Source: Ruegeria sp. HKCCD8929 (GTDB taxonomy: Bacteria; Pseudomonadota; Alphaproteobacteria; Rhodobacterales; Rhodobacteraceae). From it: DNA of 64,000 nt. The notes under the pieces were generated by a model. The model made no database searches, was not told the DNA's origin, and was given only the letters and a program-made list of their open reading frames with translations. This document shows positions 56,167-64,000 of this stretch, one piece after another; the stretch's first letter is position 1, and each line of letters opens with the position of its first letter. The DNA lies in the NCBI RefSeq assembly GCF_013031405.1, contig NZ_WPZY01000011.1, positions 95,686 through 159,685 of the forward strand, written 5' to 3'. A program made the translations under genes and the position numbers.

Positions 56167-57045
56167 ATGATCACCGGAACCGCCACACTGAACGGCCATG
56201 ACTTCTTTCTGCGCCGCTGGGGGGATCCGGCGTTGCCGCCGTTGCTGATGCTGCATGGTTTCCCGGAATATGGCGGTGCCTGGTCCGATCTGGCGCCGCA
56301 TCTCGCGCACCGCTTCCACTGCGTCGCCCCCGATCAGCGCGGATACGGGCAAAGCTGGGCGCCCGAGGGGGTCAGAAACTATACGGCGTCCGAACTGGTG
56401 CGGGACATGGCGACGCTGATCGGCCAACTGGACGCGCCGCTGACGGTGCTGGGCCATGACTGGGGCGCGGCGGTGGCCTATGGGCTGGCCATGTTCCAGC
56501 CGCATCTGGTGTCCCGCTTGATCATTGCCAACGGCGTGCACCCGGTTCCGTTCCAGCGCGCCCTGGCCGCCGGAGGGGCGCAGACACGGGCCTCGCAATA
56601 TATCGGCTATCTGCGCGATCCCGAGGCGGCTGCGCGCTTGTCCGCGAATAATTTTGAAAAGCTCGAAAAGTTCTTCCGTCATGACCTGGGGCAGGATTGG
56701 ATGTCGCCGCAGCGACTGGAGGACTACCGGACCGAATGGGCCCTTCCGGGGCGCCTGGACACCATGCTGAACTGGTACCGCGCCTCACCGCTGATACTCG
56801 CCAGCCCCGGCAAGCCGCGCACCGACATGCCCAAACTGCCCCACGACAGGCTACGTGTGCCCTGCCCGCATCTGCTGATCTGGGGGCCCGAAGACAAGGC
56901 GCTGCTGCCCGAGGCCACCGAAGGGCTGGAAGAGTTTGCCCCCAACCTTACCCGCATCACCATCCCCGACACCGACCACTGGTTGCATCACCAGAAACCG
57001 CAGGAAGTGGCCGAAGCCATCCTGGATTGGACCGCGAATACCTGA
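56167..57045 (+). CDS. Alpha/beta hydrolase, epoxide hydrolase/dehalogenase type
   Basis: 292 residues from ATG 56167 with GGGAGGA upstream. The oxyanion motif is MLHGFPEYGGAWSDL and the elbow VLGHDWGAAVAYG has Asp as nucleophile, as in epoxide hydrolases and haloalkane/haloacetate dehalogenases. The acid is in WGPEDKALLPE and His in DTDHWLHHQKP. Substrate cannot be told from sequence. It ends before a copy of the dispersed palindromic repeat. Confidence 0.88.
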   Translation: MITGTATLNGHDFFLRRWGDPALPPLLMLHGFPEYGGAWSDLAPHLAHRFHCVAPDQRGYGQSWAPEGVRNYTASELVRDMATLIGQLDAPLTVLGHDWGAAVAYGLAMFQPHLVSRLIIANGVHPVPFQRALAAGGAQTRASQYIGYLRDPEAAARLSANNFEKLEKFFRHDLGQDWMSPQRLEDYRTEWALPGRLDTMLNWYRASPLILASPGKPRTDMPKLPHDRLRVPCPHLLIWGPEDKALLPEATEGLEEFAPNLTRITIPDTDHWLHHQKPQEVAEAILDWTANT

Positions 57046-57099
57046 CCCGACCTATCCTACCCCACACCAGCCCAACCTCTTCTTCTGTTCACAAATATC

Positions 57100-57131
57100 C
57101 CGGGGAGCGCGAGGGGCTGGCCCCTCGCTCC
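57100..57131. repeat. Dispersed palindromic repeat, copy 2
   Basis: Identical for 32 bases to the block at 38345-38376, with the stem GGAGCGCGAGGGG (57104-57116) and CCCCTCGCTCC (57121-57131) around CTGG. This copy lies between convergent genes. Confidence 0.8.
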
Positions 57132-57137
57132 CATCCC

Positions 57138-57746
57138 TCACCGATGTCCCCAATCATCCGGATTCTCCGAGTTGTTCGGAGACAACCCCAGCACATCCCC
57201 CTCGGTCGAACACCCAAGCCCCAATACCGTCCTGTTGGCATAGGAAAAATAGGCACAGACCTGATTGATCTCGAGGATTTCGCCGTCATCCCACCCCGCC
57301 TGCCGCAGCGCCCGCACATCCGCCTCGACCATCGCCGCCGGATCCTCGGTCAGCTTGCGGGCGTAGCCCATGGCTGCGATCCGCGCGGGCTCCAGCGGGG
57401 CCGCATCCGGCTGCCGCGTCTCGATGGCGGCCCGGATCGCATCGCCCCGCGCCTCGTCCCCGAGCAACCGCTGCACCCCCTGAAAGTGATGTTCGACACA
57501 ATAGGCGCAGCCGTTCAGCGAACTGACCCAGACCCCAAGCACCTCGAGGAACCACTTCGGAATGCGGTTCCCGGTGTGATGCAGCACGTTCTTGTAGAGC
57601 GCCATATGGCCTTCCATCGAATGCGGGCGCAGGGAATGCGCCATCATGATGTTGTCGACATTGTTGCCCGGCCCGGTCACCCGCTCATAGAGCTTCCTAA
57701 GCTTGCCTGTCGCGTCCTCAAACGGCACCGTCCTGATCCAGCTCAT
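57138..57746 (-). CDS. AhpD-like peroxidase-related enzyme (carboxymuconolactone decarboxylase fold)
   Basis: 202 residues. The redox CxxC is in SSLNGCAYCVEHHFQGV, followed by helices AMGYARKLTEDPAAM and DDGEILEINQVCAYFSYANR. This is the all-helical AhpD fold, with the active Cys pair and His. It probably acts in peroxide or alkylhydroperoxide metabolism; exact role unknown. Confidence 0.88.
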   Translation of the reverse strand: MSWIRTVPFEDATGKLRKLYERVTGPGNNVDNIMMAHSLRPHSMEGHMALYKNVLHHTGNRIPKWFLEVLGVWVSSLNGCAYCVEHHFQGVQRLLGDEARGDAIRAAIETRQPDAAPLEPARIAAMGYARKLTEDPAAMVEADVRALRQAGWDDGEILEINQVCAYFSYANRTVLGLGCSTEGDVLGLSPNNSENPDDWGHR

Positions 57747-58006
57747 GCAGCCCCCTCCCTTTGTGTTTGTCCTGCATCAGCCGCAGCTTAGAGAGGTTCG
57801 GGACCGGCTTCGAGGCACAATCGACGGCCCTGCTTCTATTCCGGGCACATCCTTGAATGGCGGGACGCGCACAACGCGGAACACTCCTCGGTCGGCCGCG
57901 CGAGGTTACAAAAGCTGCTGCGGATGGCGGCCAACCAGCCTTTTCTGTTGCGTTTCTCCCGTACCGGACCTTTCCTGACCAGGACCTGCGCACAGGAGAC
58001 GTCAGA

Positions 58007-58894
58007 TTGACCGTCCGCAAACTCTACCTTGGCCCACTGACGGATAACAGGCGTTGGGATTCGGTGGATATCCGGCCCGACGACGTCATTGTCGTCACGC
58101 CTCCGAAATGCGGAACCACCTGGATGCAGACCATCGTGGCGCTTCTGTTTTCCGGCGATCCCGAGGTCGAAACGGAGTTGTCCGTGAAAATGCCGTGGGT
58201 CGATATCCGCCTCCGTGAGATGCCCGAGGTGGCCGAGCGGCTGGCGGCAATGACCACCCGGCGCAGTATGAAAAGCCACACGCCAATGGACGGGCTGCCG
58301 CTGCATGACCGGGCGCATTATATCTGCGTGTTTCGTCACCCGCTCGATGCGCATTTCTCGTATCGCAAACACGTGCGCAACATCCCGATGTCATTTTTCG
58401 ATAGCTGGTATCCCGAGGACGATGCCGACGGCATCACCTTCCGCCGCTTTCTGGACGGCGGCGCCGAAGGGTTTGATGGCGATGCCATGCCGCTTGCGCA
58501 TATCCTTCGGCACTATGAGGCCGCAACCGCCCTCGCGGACCGCCCCAATGTCTCGCTTTTTCACTATGCGGATATGACGCGCGATCTGGCGGGCACGTTT
58601 GACAGGCTGGCCGCTTTGTTGGGCATATCGCATCCTCCGCATGTTCTGGATCGGCTGGTACAGACGGCCACCTTCGACAACATGAAGGCCAGGGCCGAGC
58701 GCTTTGCCCCGTCCGGCGGCAAGGGGTTCATGAAATCCGACTCCGGGTTCTTCCATAGCGGCACCAGCGGCAAATGGGTGGGCAAGCTGACGGACAAGGA
58801 GCTGTCGGCATATGACGAAATCATGAACGCGCATCTGAGTCCGAAGGATCGGGCTTGGCTGGAGTTTGGATCTCAGGGACACTCGCCCGCCTGA
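58007..58894 (+). CDS. Sulfotransferase
   Basis: 295 residues from TTG 58007, chosen because AGGAG lies exactly 8 bases before it and no ATG fits. The 5' phosphosulfate loop of PAPS binding is VTPPKCGTTWMQTIVALLF at about 27-45 and the 3' phosphate site is FRHPLDAHFSYRKHV. The C-terminal GKGFMKSDSGFFHSGTSGKW resembles the RKG region of cytosolic sulfotransferases. It transfers sulfate from PAPS to an unknown alcohol or amine. The 260-base gap upstream holds no recognised gene. Confidence 0.88.
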   Translation: MTVRKLYLGPLTDNRRWDSVDIRPDDVIVVTPPKCGTTWMQTIVALLFSGDPEVETELSVKMPWVDIRLREMPEVAERLAAMTTRRSMKSHTPMDGLPLHDRAHYICVFRHPLDAHFSYRKHVRNIPMSFFDSWYPEDDADGITFRRFLDGGAEGFDGDAMPLAHILRHYEAATALADRPNVSLFHYADMTRDLAGTFDRLAALLGISHPPHVLDRLVQTATFDNMKARAERFAPSGGKGFMKSDSGFFHSGTSGKWVGKLTDKELSAYDEIMNAHLSPKDRAWLEFGSQGHSPA

Positions 58895-58997
58895 GGCGCT
58901 GCTCGGCTGCGGATTATCCACAACACCTCGCGTCCCCCTTCCCCCGAACCACATCACCTGCCATAATGGCGAAAACCCAAGAACAAGAGCAGCAGCC

Positions 58998-60956
58998 ATG
59001 CCCGAAGATCTTTTGACGCCGAGCGCGACCACCACCTATGACGCCTCCTCGATCGAGGTGCTTGAGGGGCTGGAGCCCGTGCGCAAACGCCCCGGCATGT
59101 ATATCGGCGGCACCGATGAGCGCGCGCTGCACCACTTGGTCGCCGAGATCCTCGACAACTCGATGGACGAAGCGGTGGCGGGCCATGCCAACCGGATCGA
59201 GGTGGAACTGCACGAGGATTACGCCCTGACCGTGCGCGACAACGGGCGCGGCATCCCGATCGACCCGCATCCGAAATTCCCGGACAAATCCGCTTTGGAG
59301 GTCATTCTCTGCACCCTGCACGCGGGCGGCAAGTTCTCGGGCAAGGCGTACCAGACCTCGGGCGGCCTGCACGGGGTGGGCGCCTCGGTGGTCAACGCGC
59401 TGTCGGATTCGATGGTGGTGCAGGTGGCCCGCGACAAGCAACTGTTCGAGCAGCGCTTCTCGCGCGGCGTGCCGCTGGGCCCGGTGGAAAAGGTCGGCGC
59501 GGCGCCCAACCGGCGCGGCACCACCGTCACCTTCCACGCAGACGCCGACATCTTCGGCCATCACCGGTTCAAACCCGCACGTCTGTTCAAATCCATCCGC
59601 TCCAAGGCCTACCTGTTCTCGGGCGTCGAGATCCGCTGGAAATCGGCCATCGACGATGGCGAGACCCCGACCGAGGCCAGCTTCCACTTCCCCGGTGGCC
59701 TCAGCGATTACCTCAAAGAGACGATGAACGGCTCCTCCACCTATGCCGAACAGCCCTTTGCCGGCACCGTCGATTTCAAAGAGAAATTCGGCGCGCCCGG
59801 CAAGGTGGAATGGGCGATCAACTGGACGCCCTCGCGCGACGGGTTCATCCAGTCCTACTGTAATACCGTGCCCACGCCCGAGGGCGGCACCCATGTGGCC
59901 GGGTTCTGGGCCGCGATCCTCAAGGGGATCAAGGCTTATGGAGAACTCACCAACAACAAGAAGGCGGGCCAGATCACCCGCGACGACCTGATCACCGGCG
60001 GCTGCGCGCTGGTGTCGTGCTTTATCCGCGAGCCGGAATTCGTCGGCCAGACCAAGGATCGGCTGGCCACGGTCGAGGCACAGCGGCTGGTGGAAAACTC
60101 GGTGCGCGACCATTTCGACAACTGGCTGGCGGCGGATACCAAATCGGCCGGGGCGATTCTGGATTTCCTCGTCCTGCGCGCCGAGGAACGGCTGCGGCGG
60201 CGTCAGGAAAAGGAAACCGCCCGCAAAAGTGCCACCAAGAAACTGCGCCTGCCCGGCAAGCTGGTGGACTGTTCGGCCACCAACCGCGACGGCACCGAGC
60301 TGTTCATTGTCGAAGGCGACAGCGCCGGCGGCTCGGCCAAGATGGCGCGCAACCGCAAGACGCAGGCGCTGCTGCCGCTGCGCGGCAAGATCCTGAACGT
60401 ACTGGGCGCGGCGTCCTCGAAACTGGGCTCGAATGCCGAGATCAACGACCTGACGCAGGCGCTGGGGGTCGGCCTTGGCACCAAGTTCAACATCGACGAT
60501 CTGCGCTATGACAAGATCATCATCATGACCGACGCGGATGTTGACGGCGCCCATATCGCCTCGCTGCTGATGACCTTCTTCTTCACCCAGATGCGCCCGA
60601 TGATCGACGCGGGCCACCTGTACTTGGCCTGCCCGCCGCTCTATCGCCTGACCCAAGGCGCCAAGCGGGTCTATTGCCTGGACGAGATGGAGCGGGACGA
60701 GTGGCTTGAGAAAGGTCTGGGCGGTAAAGGCAAGATCGACGTCTCACGCTTCAAGGGTCTGGGCGAGATGGACGCCAAGGACCTGAAAGAGACCACGATG
60801 GACCCAGGCAGCCGCAAGCTGATCCGGGTGACGATCGACGAGGACGAACCCGGCGAGACCGGCGATCTGGTCGAGCGCCTGATGGGCAAAAAGCCCGAAC
60901 TGCGGTTCCAGTACATTCAGGAGAACGCGCGGTTTGTGGAGGAGTTGGATGTTTGA
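58998..60956 (+). CDS. parE: DNA topoisomerase IV subunit B
   Basis: 652 residues from ATG 58998 (MPEDLLTPSATTTYDASSIE). The GHKL ATPase site has EILDNSMDEAVAG and RDNGRGIP, KFSGKAYQTSGGLHGVGASV; TOPRIM has VEGDSAGGSAKMARNRKTQA and DADVDGAHI; the C-terminal region ends RFKGLGEMDAKDLKETTMDP. Decatenates daughter chromosomes with ParC. The frame is open before 58998 but family members begin here. Confidence 0.96.
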   Translation: MPEDLLTPSATTTYDASSIEVLEGLEPVRKRPGMYIGGTDERALHHLVAEILDNSMDEAVAGHANRIEVELHEDYALTVRDNGRGIPIDPHPKFPDKSALEVILCTLHAGGKFSGKAYQTSGGLHGVGASVVNALSDSMVVQVARDKQLFEQRFSRGVPLGPVEKVGAAPNRRGTTVTFHADADIFGHHRFKPARLFKSIRSKAYLFSGVEIRWKSAIDDGETPTEASFHFPGGLSDYLKETMNGSSTYAEQPFAGTVDFKEKFGAPGKVEWAINWTPSRDGFIQSYCNTVPTPEGGTHVAGFWAAILKGIKAYGELTNNKKAGQITRDDLITGGCALVSCFIREPEFVGQTKDRLATVEAQRLVENSVRDHFDNWLAADTKSAGAILDFLVLRAEERLRRRQEKETARKSATKKLRLPGKLVDCSATNRDGTELFIVEGDSAGGSAKMARNRKTQALLPLRGKILNVLGAASSKLGSNAEINDLTQALGVGLGTKFNIDDLRYDKIIIMTDADVDGAHIASLLMTFFFTQMRPMIDAGHLYLACPPLYRLTQGAKRVYCLDEMERDEWLEKGLGGKGKIDVSRFKGLGEMDAKDLKETTMDPGSRKLIRVTIDEDEPGETGDLVERLMGKKPELRFQYIQENARFVEELDV

Positions 60957-60992
60957 ACGGCAAACCCGCTGAAAAACGCGAGGCAAATAAAA

Positions 60993-61724
60993 ATGGCGTC
61001 CCGACAACTTGCATCCTTAGGTTTGAAATTTACCAAAATATATCTGGTTCTTCTCTTTGGCGGCCTGCCTGTCGCAATGTATTTTGGCGTATTGAATGTA
61101 AAGCCTCTAGAAATAAACGAGCTTGGTGACTTTCTCGCGGGTGCATTTGGACCTCTAGCGATATTTTGGCTCGTCCTAGGATTCTTTCAGCAAAGTAAAG
61201 AATTGCAAAATAGTGTAGATGCTCTGAATCTGCAGGCAAAAGAACTCGCGCACTCCGTTGAACAGCAAAAAGAGATGGTCAGAGTCACCCGCGAAACACT
61301 TGAGCACGAACGGGAAGTGCTCAGTCTTCAAGCGCAAGCCCAAAAAAATCGCCTTCAACCCAAATTGGATATCAAGTTCGGCGCAAATTCCAAAACGGGA
61401 ACCCAATACAGGTACTTCGCCAGGGTAAATAACATAGGGCATACAGTCGCCAACTTTTCAATAGACTTCTTTTTCAATGCAAGGAGTTTTCTCCATGTAA
61501 ACAAAGAACTGCTTCGCTTTGAGGATACTGCAGAACACAGATCAAATAACAATCTGGAGGCGATAACTGAGCCTCTAACTGCAATTGCCACTTTCGACGA
61601 CAGCGAAGGTGATACGTTTGAAAGCGAGTACCAAGTTACATATCTTGGGTCTGAGAATGACTGGCCTCGGTATACCTTACAGAGAACAAGGCACGAAAAA
61701 AGGACCCAATCTAACAAGCCGTAG
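60993..61724 (+). CDS. AT-rich hypothetical membrane/coiled-coil protein
   Basis: 243 residues in a visibly AT-rich segment unlike the surrounding GC-rich genes, with codons such as ATA, AAA and TTA used freely. Two hydrophobic segments (about 13-33 and 44-64) are followed by a coiled coil (about 65-120, QQSKELQNSVDALNLQAKEL and EMVRVTRETLEHEREVLSL) and a beta-rich end. Likely horizontally acquired. No family recognised. Confidence 0.72.
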   Translation: MASRQLASLGLKFTKIYLVLLFGGLPVAMYFGVLNVKPLEINELGDFLAGAFGPLAIFWLVLGFFQQSKELQNSVDALNLQAKELAHSVEQQKEMVRVTRETLEHEREVLSLQAQAQKNRLQPKLDIKFGANSKTGTQYRYFARVNNIGHTVANFSIDFFFNARSFLHVNKELLRFEDTAEHRSNNNLEAITEPLTAIATFDDSEGDTFESEYQVTYLGSENDWPRYTLQRTRHEKRTQSNKP

Positions 61725-62143
61725 GATGGGTTTCCAACCCACCACTGCTCCACCACAATCCGCGCACAGGCGTGAGATGGGTGTCCCCACCTGTTATTTG
61801 TAAATCCGCTGGCGCAGCGATGGGTTAAAAACCCATCCTACCCCAACCACGAACCTCGCGCCCGGCCCGAGGGTGGGCGCGTGCATGATGCCTTGCACCC
61901 TGCATTGGGTTGGATGGGGCGAGGCATTCCCACAAACCGTAGCAAGCGTAGGATGGGTGCTCGCACCCATCATTCGGAATTCTCTGTGACGCAACGATGG
62001 GTGTAAACACCCATCCTACCCCAACCACAGACCTCGCGCCCGGCCCGAGGTTGGGTCGGGCGCGTGCGGAATGCAAGGCGTTCCGCAAGGGAGTGAATAG
62101 GGCGAAACCTCACAACAAACCGTAGGGCGGGCTTCAGCCCGCC
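61721..62143. repeat. Array of six hairpin elements and a duplicated unit
   Basis: Within the roughly 600-base gap after the AT-rich gene, near-perfect hairpins lie at 61727-61741 (TGGGTT/AACCCA), 61819-61837 (GATGGGTT/AACCCATC), 61952-61971 (GATGGGTGC/GCACCCATC), 61996-62015 (GATGGGTGT/ACACCCATC) and 62126-62143 (GGCGGGCT/AGCCCGCC); a weaker one is near 61774-61796. CCTCGCGCCCGGCCCGAGG recurs after the second and fourth, giving a unit of about 177 bases present twice. A CGTAGG-type motif flanks several. The array resembles mobile hairpin families of the GTAGGGTGGGC...GCCCACC kind. The rest of the gap to 62324 contains only a TTTGTAC-like motif. Confidence 0.75.
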
Positions 62144-62206
62144 ACCCCTCCAACAAACAGGACCGCGAAAACCGCGCCAAACGTCGCTCACCACACGCCA
62201 TAAACA

Positions 62207-62262
62207 CTTTGTACAAAACAAACAAACCCTGCCCCGGAGCCGGTACAAGACGAACAAAACAC
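62207..62262 (-). repeat. TTTGTAC-type direct repeats, second locus
   Basis: On the minus strand, TTTGTTTGTTTTGTACA and TTTTGTTCGTCTTGTACC (two occurrences, on 62207-62228 and 62241-62262) resemble the TTTGTACGTTTTGTACA at 7032-7048. All share TTTGT-N2-GT-N-TTGTAC. Confidence 0.4.
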
Positions 62263-62324
62263 CGCAACCCTACAACTTCGTGAGGACGGTTGCCTGAGCC
62301 CCCTGCCCCCGTAAACTCCCCCAC

Positions 62325-63137
62325 ATGACGTTCATTGCCGATAACCAGTTGCCGCTGCTGATCCTGTTCTTTCTGATCGGATCGGTCGGCACCGCGTTCC
62401 TGTTCCGTAAACCCGCCGGGCACCGGGCATGGAAGCTGGCGGATCTGGTCTGGGTCGTGCTGGGCGGCATCGGCGCCTTAGTTGCTGTTTTAGCTGGACT
62501 TTATACCGCCGACAGCTCGCGCCTCGACCGGCAGATCGATGTGGCCTATGCCGCCAGCCTCGCCTTTGACCGCGACGCAGCGCGGTTCCGGCTGCGGTTC
62601 TGCGATCCGGCCTATGACCCCGATACCGCTGTTTTGTGCGAAAAGGTCGAGTTCCTGTCCGCCTCGACCGCCAGCAACTCCGAGCTGCCGCTGTTCATCG
62701 CCGTCACCAACGAGGTGGCGCCGCTGCAGGGGCTGAATTTCCTGTTCGGCGGGTCGGACAAGGACGACATGGACGAGATGCGCGAGAAGGTGGCGCAGGC
62801 GGATGCGTTCGAGATCGACCAGTTCCTGGTCTTCACCTCGCTGGACGAACCCACCCAGGCCGCCATCGACAACCTGCGCCGCAAGGTGCCCGCGATTGCA
62901 GGGGATTACCTGATCATCGCGCAGAGCTATGACGATCTCGTCGAGCAGGTCGGCAAGCTCAAGGATGAGTGGGAGTATCTGCAGGACAACGCCGAGATCC
63001 TGCTGTTGCAGATCATCGCCCTGTGTCTGGTCAGCTTCGCGGCGCCGTTCCGGCTGGGCAAATCGATTGTCGAACTGCGGGCGAGCCGGGGCGCCGCCCC
63101 CACGCCGCGCCGGGGTCAGGGGAAGCGGGCCAAGTAG
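62325..63137 (+). CDS. Membrane protein with soluble middle domain, unknown
   Basis: 270 residues. Helices at about 9-27 and 40-61 precede a soluble domain of about 150 residues (RQIDVAYAASLAFDRDAARF, RFCDPAYDPDTAVLCEKVEF, FVFTSLDEPTQAAIDNLRRK) and a third helix at about 225-245, with a basic tail (RGQGKRAK). Two Cys could form a disulfide if that domain is periplasmic. No family recognised. Confidence 0.7.
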   Translation: MTFIADNQLPLLILFFLIGSVGTAFLFRKPAGHRAWKLADLVWVVLGGIGALVAVLAGLYTADSSRLDRQIDVAYAASLAFDRDAARFRLRFCDPAYDPDTAVLCEKVEFLSASTASNSELPLFIAVTNEVAPLQGLNFLFGGSDKDDMDEMREKVAQADAFEIDQFLVFTSLDEPTQAAIDNLRRKVPAIAGDYLIIAQSYDDLVEQVGKLKDEWEYLQDNAEILLLQIIALCLVSFAAPFRLGKSIVELRASRGAAPTPRRGQGKRAK

Positions 63138-63213
63138 AACGGTTATCTCGGCTCTGGTCTTGGGGCCATGATCTCCTATATCACGGGGTCCGAACAGATC
63201 ATGAGGACCGCCC

Positions 63214-63948
63214 ATGCCCACCCGCCGCATCCTGCGCCTGACCGGCAAAGACACCGAGGATTTCCTGCAGGGGCTGGTCACCAATGACATCGCCCGGCTG
63301 GAACAGGGGCTGGTCTATGCGGCGCTGCTGACGCCGCAAGGCAAGTATATCGCCGATTTCTTCTTGGCCCGGGATGGTGACGGGGTGCTGCTGGATGTGG
63401 CCGAGGATCTGGCCGACATGCTGGTCAAACGGCTGGGCATGTACAAGCTGCGCGCTGACGTGACGATTGCCGAGAGCGGGTTGCAGGTGCAGCGCGGCAC
63501 CGGTCCCGCCCCCGAGGGTGCGCTGCCCGACCCGCGGCACGCGGATATGGGCTGGCGGGCCTACACCGAAGCGCCCGAGAGCGACGATGGCAGCGACTGG
63601 GATGCGATCCGGGTGGCTCATTGCATCCCTGAAAGCGGGATCGAGTTGACGCCCGACAGCTATGTTCTGGAATCCGGGTTCGAGACGCTAAACGGGGTGG
63701 ATTTCAAGAAGGGCTGTTACGTCGGTCAGGAGGTCACGGCGCGCATGAAACACAAGACCGAGCTGCGCAAGGGGCTGCGGGTGGTCGAGATCGACGGCAG
63801 TGCACCTGTCGGGGCCGAGATCAAGGCGGATGGCAAAGTCGCAGGCACGCTCTTTACCCAATCCGGCGGGCGGGCCATCGCCTATTTGCGGCTGGACCGG
63901 GCAAAGGGGGCGATGCAGGCGGATGAGGCTTCGGTGCACCTGCCCTAA
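63214..63948 (+). CDS. ygfZ: tRNA-modifying / Fe-S maturation protein YgfZ
   Basis: 244 residues from ATG 63214 with GAGGA upstream. The YgfZ signature KGCYVGQEVTARMKHKTELRK has the conserved Cys; the start (RILRLTGKDTEDFLQGLVTND) is the GcvT-like folate-binding fold. It helps iron-sulfur enzyme repair using tetrahydrofolate. The last 50 bases of the window beyond it show no further gene. Confidence 0.95.
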   Translation: MPTRRILRLTGKDTEDFLQGLVTNDIARLEQGLVYAALLTPQGKYIADFFLARDGDGVLLDVAEDLADMLVKRLGMYKLRADVTIAESGLQVQRGTGPAPEGALPDPRHADMGWRAYTEAPESDDGSDWDAIRVAHCIPESGIELTPDSYVLESGFETLNGVDFKKGCYVGQEVTARMKHKTELRKGLRVVEIDGSAPVGAEIKADGKVAGTLFTQSGGRAIAYLRLDRAKGAMQADEASVHLP

Positions 63949-64000
63949 AGCCTCCCGCCATTAACCTGAGACATAGCCGGCAGCCTTGAAGTAGTTCCAG

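Noticed and set aside
61721..62143. The hairpin array considered as a CRISPR.
   Set aside because: Repeats are palindromes of variable sequence and spacing, without uniform spacers or cas genes.
61984..62423. Minus-strand open frames over the hairpin array.
   Set aside because: They are composed of translated palindromes, lack ribosome sites and repeat the same peptide pieces; treated as non-coding repeat.

Overview
The window looks like a chromosomal segment of a marine alphaproteobacterium of the Rhodobacterales (roseobacter group, Ruegeria-like). The evidence is high GC with strong third-position GC bias, TGATG/ATGA/GTGA-coupled gene strings, the bolA - J-domain - cobS - cobT neighbourhood of the aerobic cobalamin pathway, a divergent phaC/phaZ cluster with phasin, ThyX rather than ThyA, an LdtR-type MarR regulator, and protein sequences that read as roseobacter throughout. 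No rRNA, tRNA, CRISPR array, transposase or prophage was seen. This is an assignment by family recognition, not by database search.

Layout. 1-7 kb: the 5' end of malate synthase G (minus strand), aminopeptidase N, three poorly known proteins and gatB. 7-9 kb: a lysine-rich HEXXH zincin coupled to a lipoprotein, then a DUF4177 protein. 9-15.3 kb: bolA, a J-domain protein, a membrane-anchored NYN nuclease, cobS and cobT, with a secreted Cys protein and a Cys-less racemase homologue between the two chelatase genes. 15.4-24.7 kb: a winged-helix/alpha-beta hydrolase fusion, then a MarR regulator divergent from an EF-hand / haem-flavin reductase / membrane protein / RND efflux / K+ channel string. 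24.8-29.2 kb: aminopeptidase P, DUF427, and a cyclase-TolB-TPR protein. 29.4-33.8 kb: polyhydroxybutyrate genes phaP, phaC, phaZ with three CTGC-N3-GCAG boxes but no phaR. 33.8-38.3 kb: a six-gene minus-strand operon with three alpha/beta hydrolases. 38.5-43.3 kb: thrS, then a complete bufferin-type copper RiPP operon (DUF2282 precursor, DUF692 MNIO enzyme, DUF2063 partner, DoxX membrane protein). 43.3-54 kb: arsC-like, cold-shock, thyX, gloA, twin DUF1194 proteins, ldtR, sdhE, XRE regulator, aspC, M20 peptidase, MATE, DUF2461. 54-64 kb: a small membrane protein, VOC, ppk2, alpha/beta hydrolase, AhpD-like, sulfotransferase, parE, an AT-rich membrane/coiled-coil gene followed by a 420-base array of hairpin elements, a membrane protein and ygfZ.

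The strongest functional units are the bufferin operon (periplasmic copper buffering by a peptide with modified Cys residues), the PHB cycle genes under probable PhaR control, the MarR-controlled redox/efflux operon with two clear palindromes in the divergent promoter, and the cobaltochelatase CobST pair. The least explained pieces are the zincin-lipoprotein pair, the regulator with a hydrolase-like domain that lacks its nucleophile, the racemase homologue missing both cysteines, and the hairpin array at 61.7-62.1 kb.
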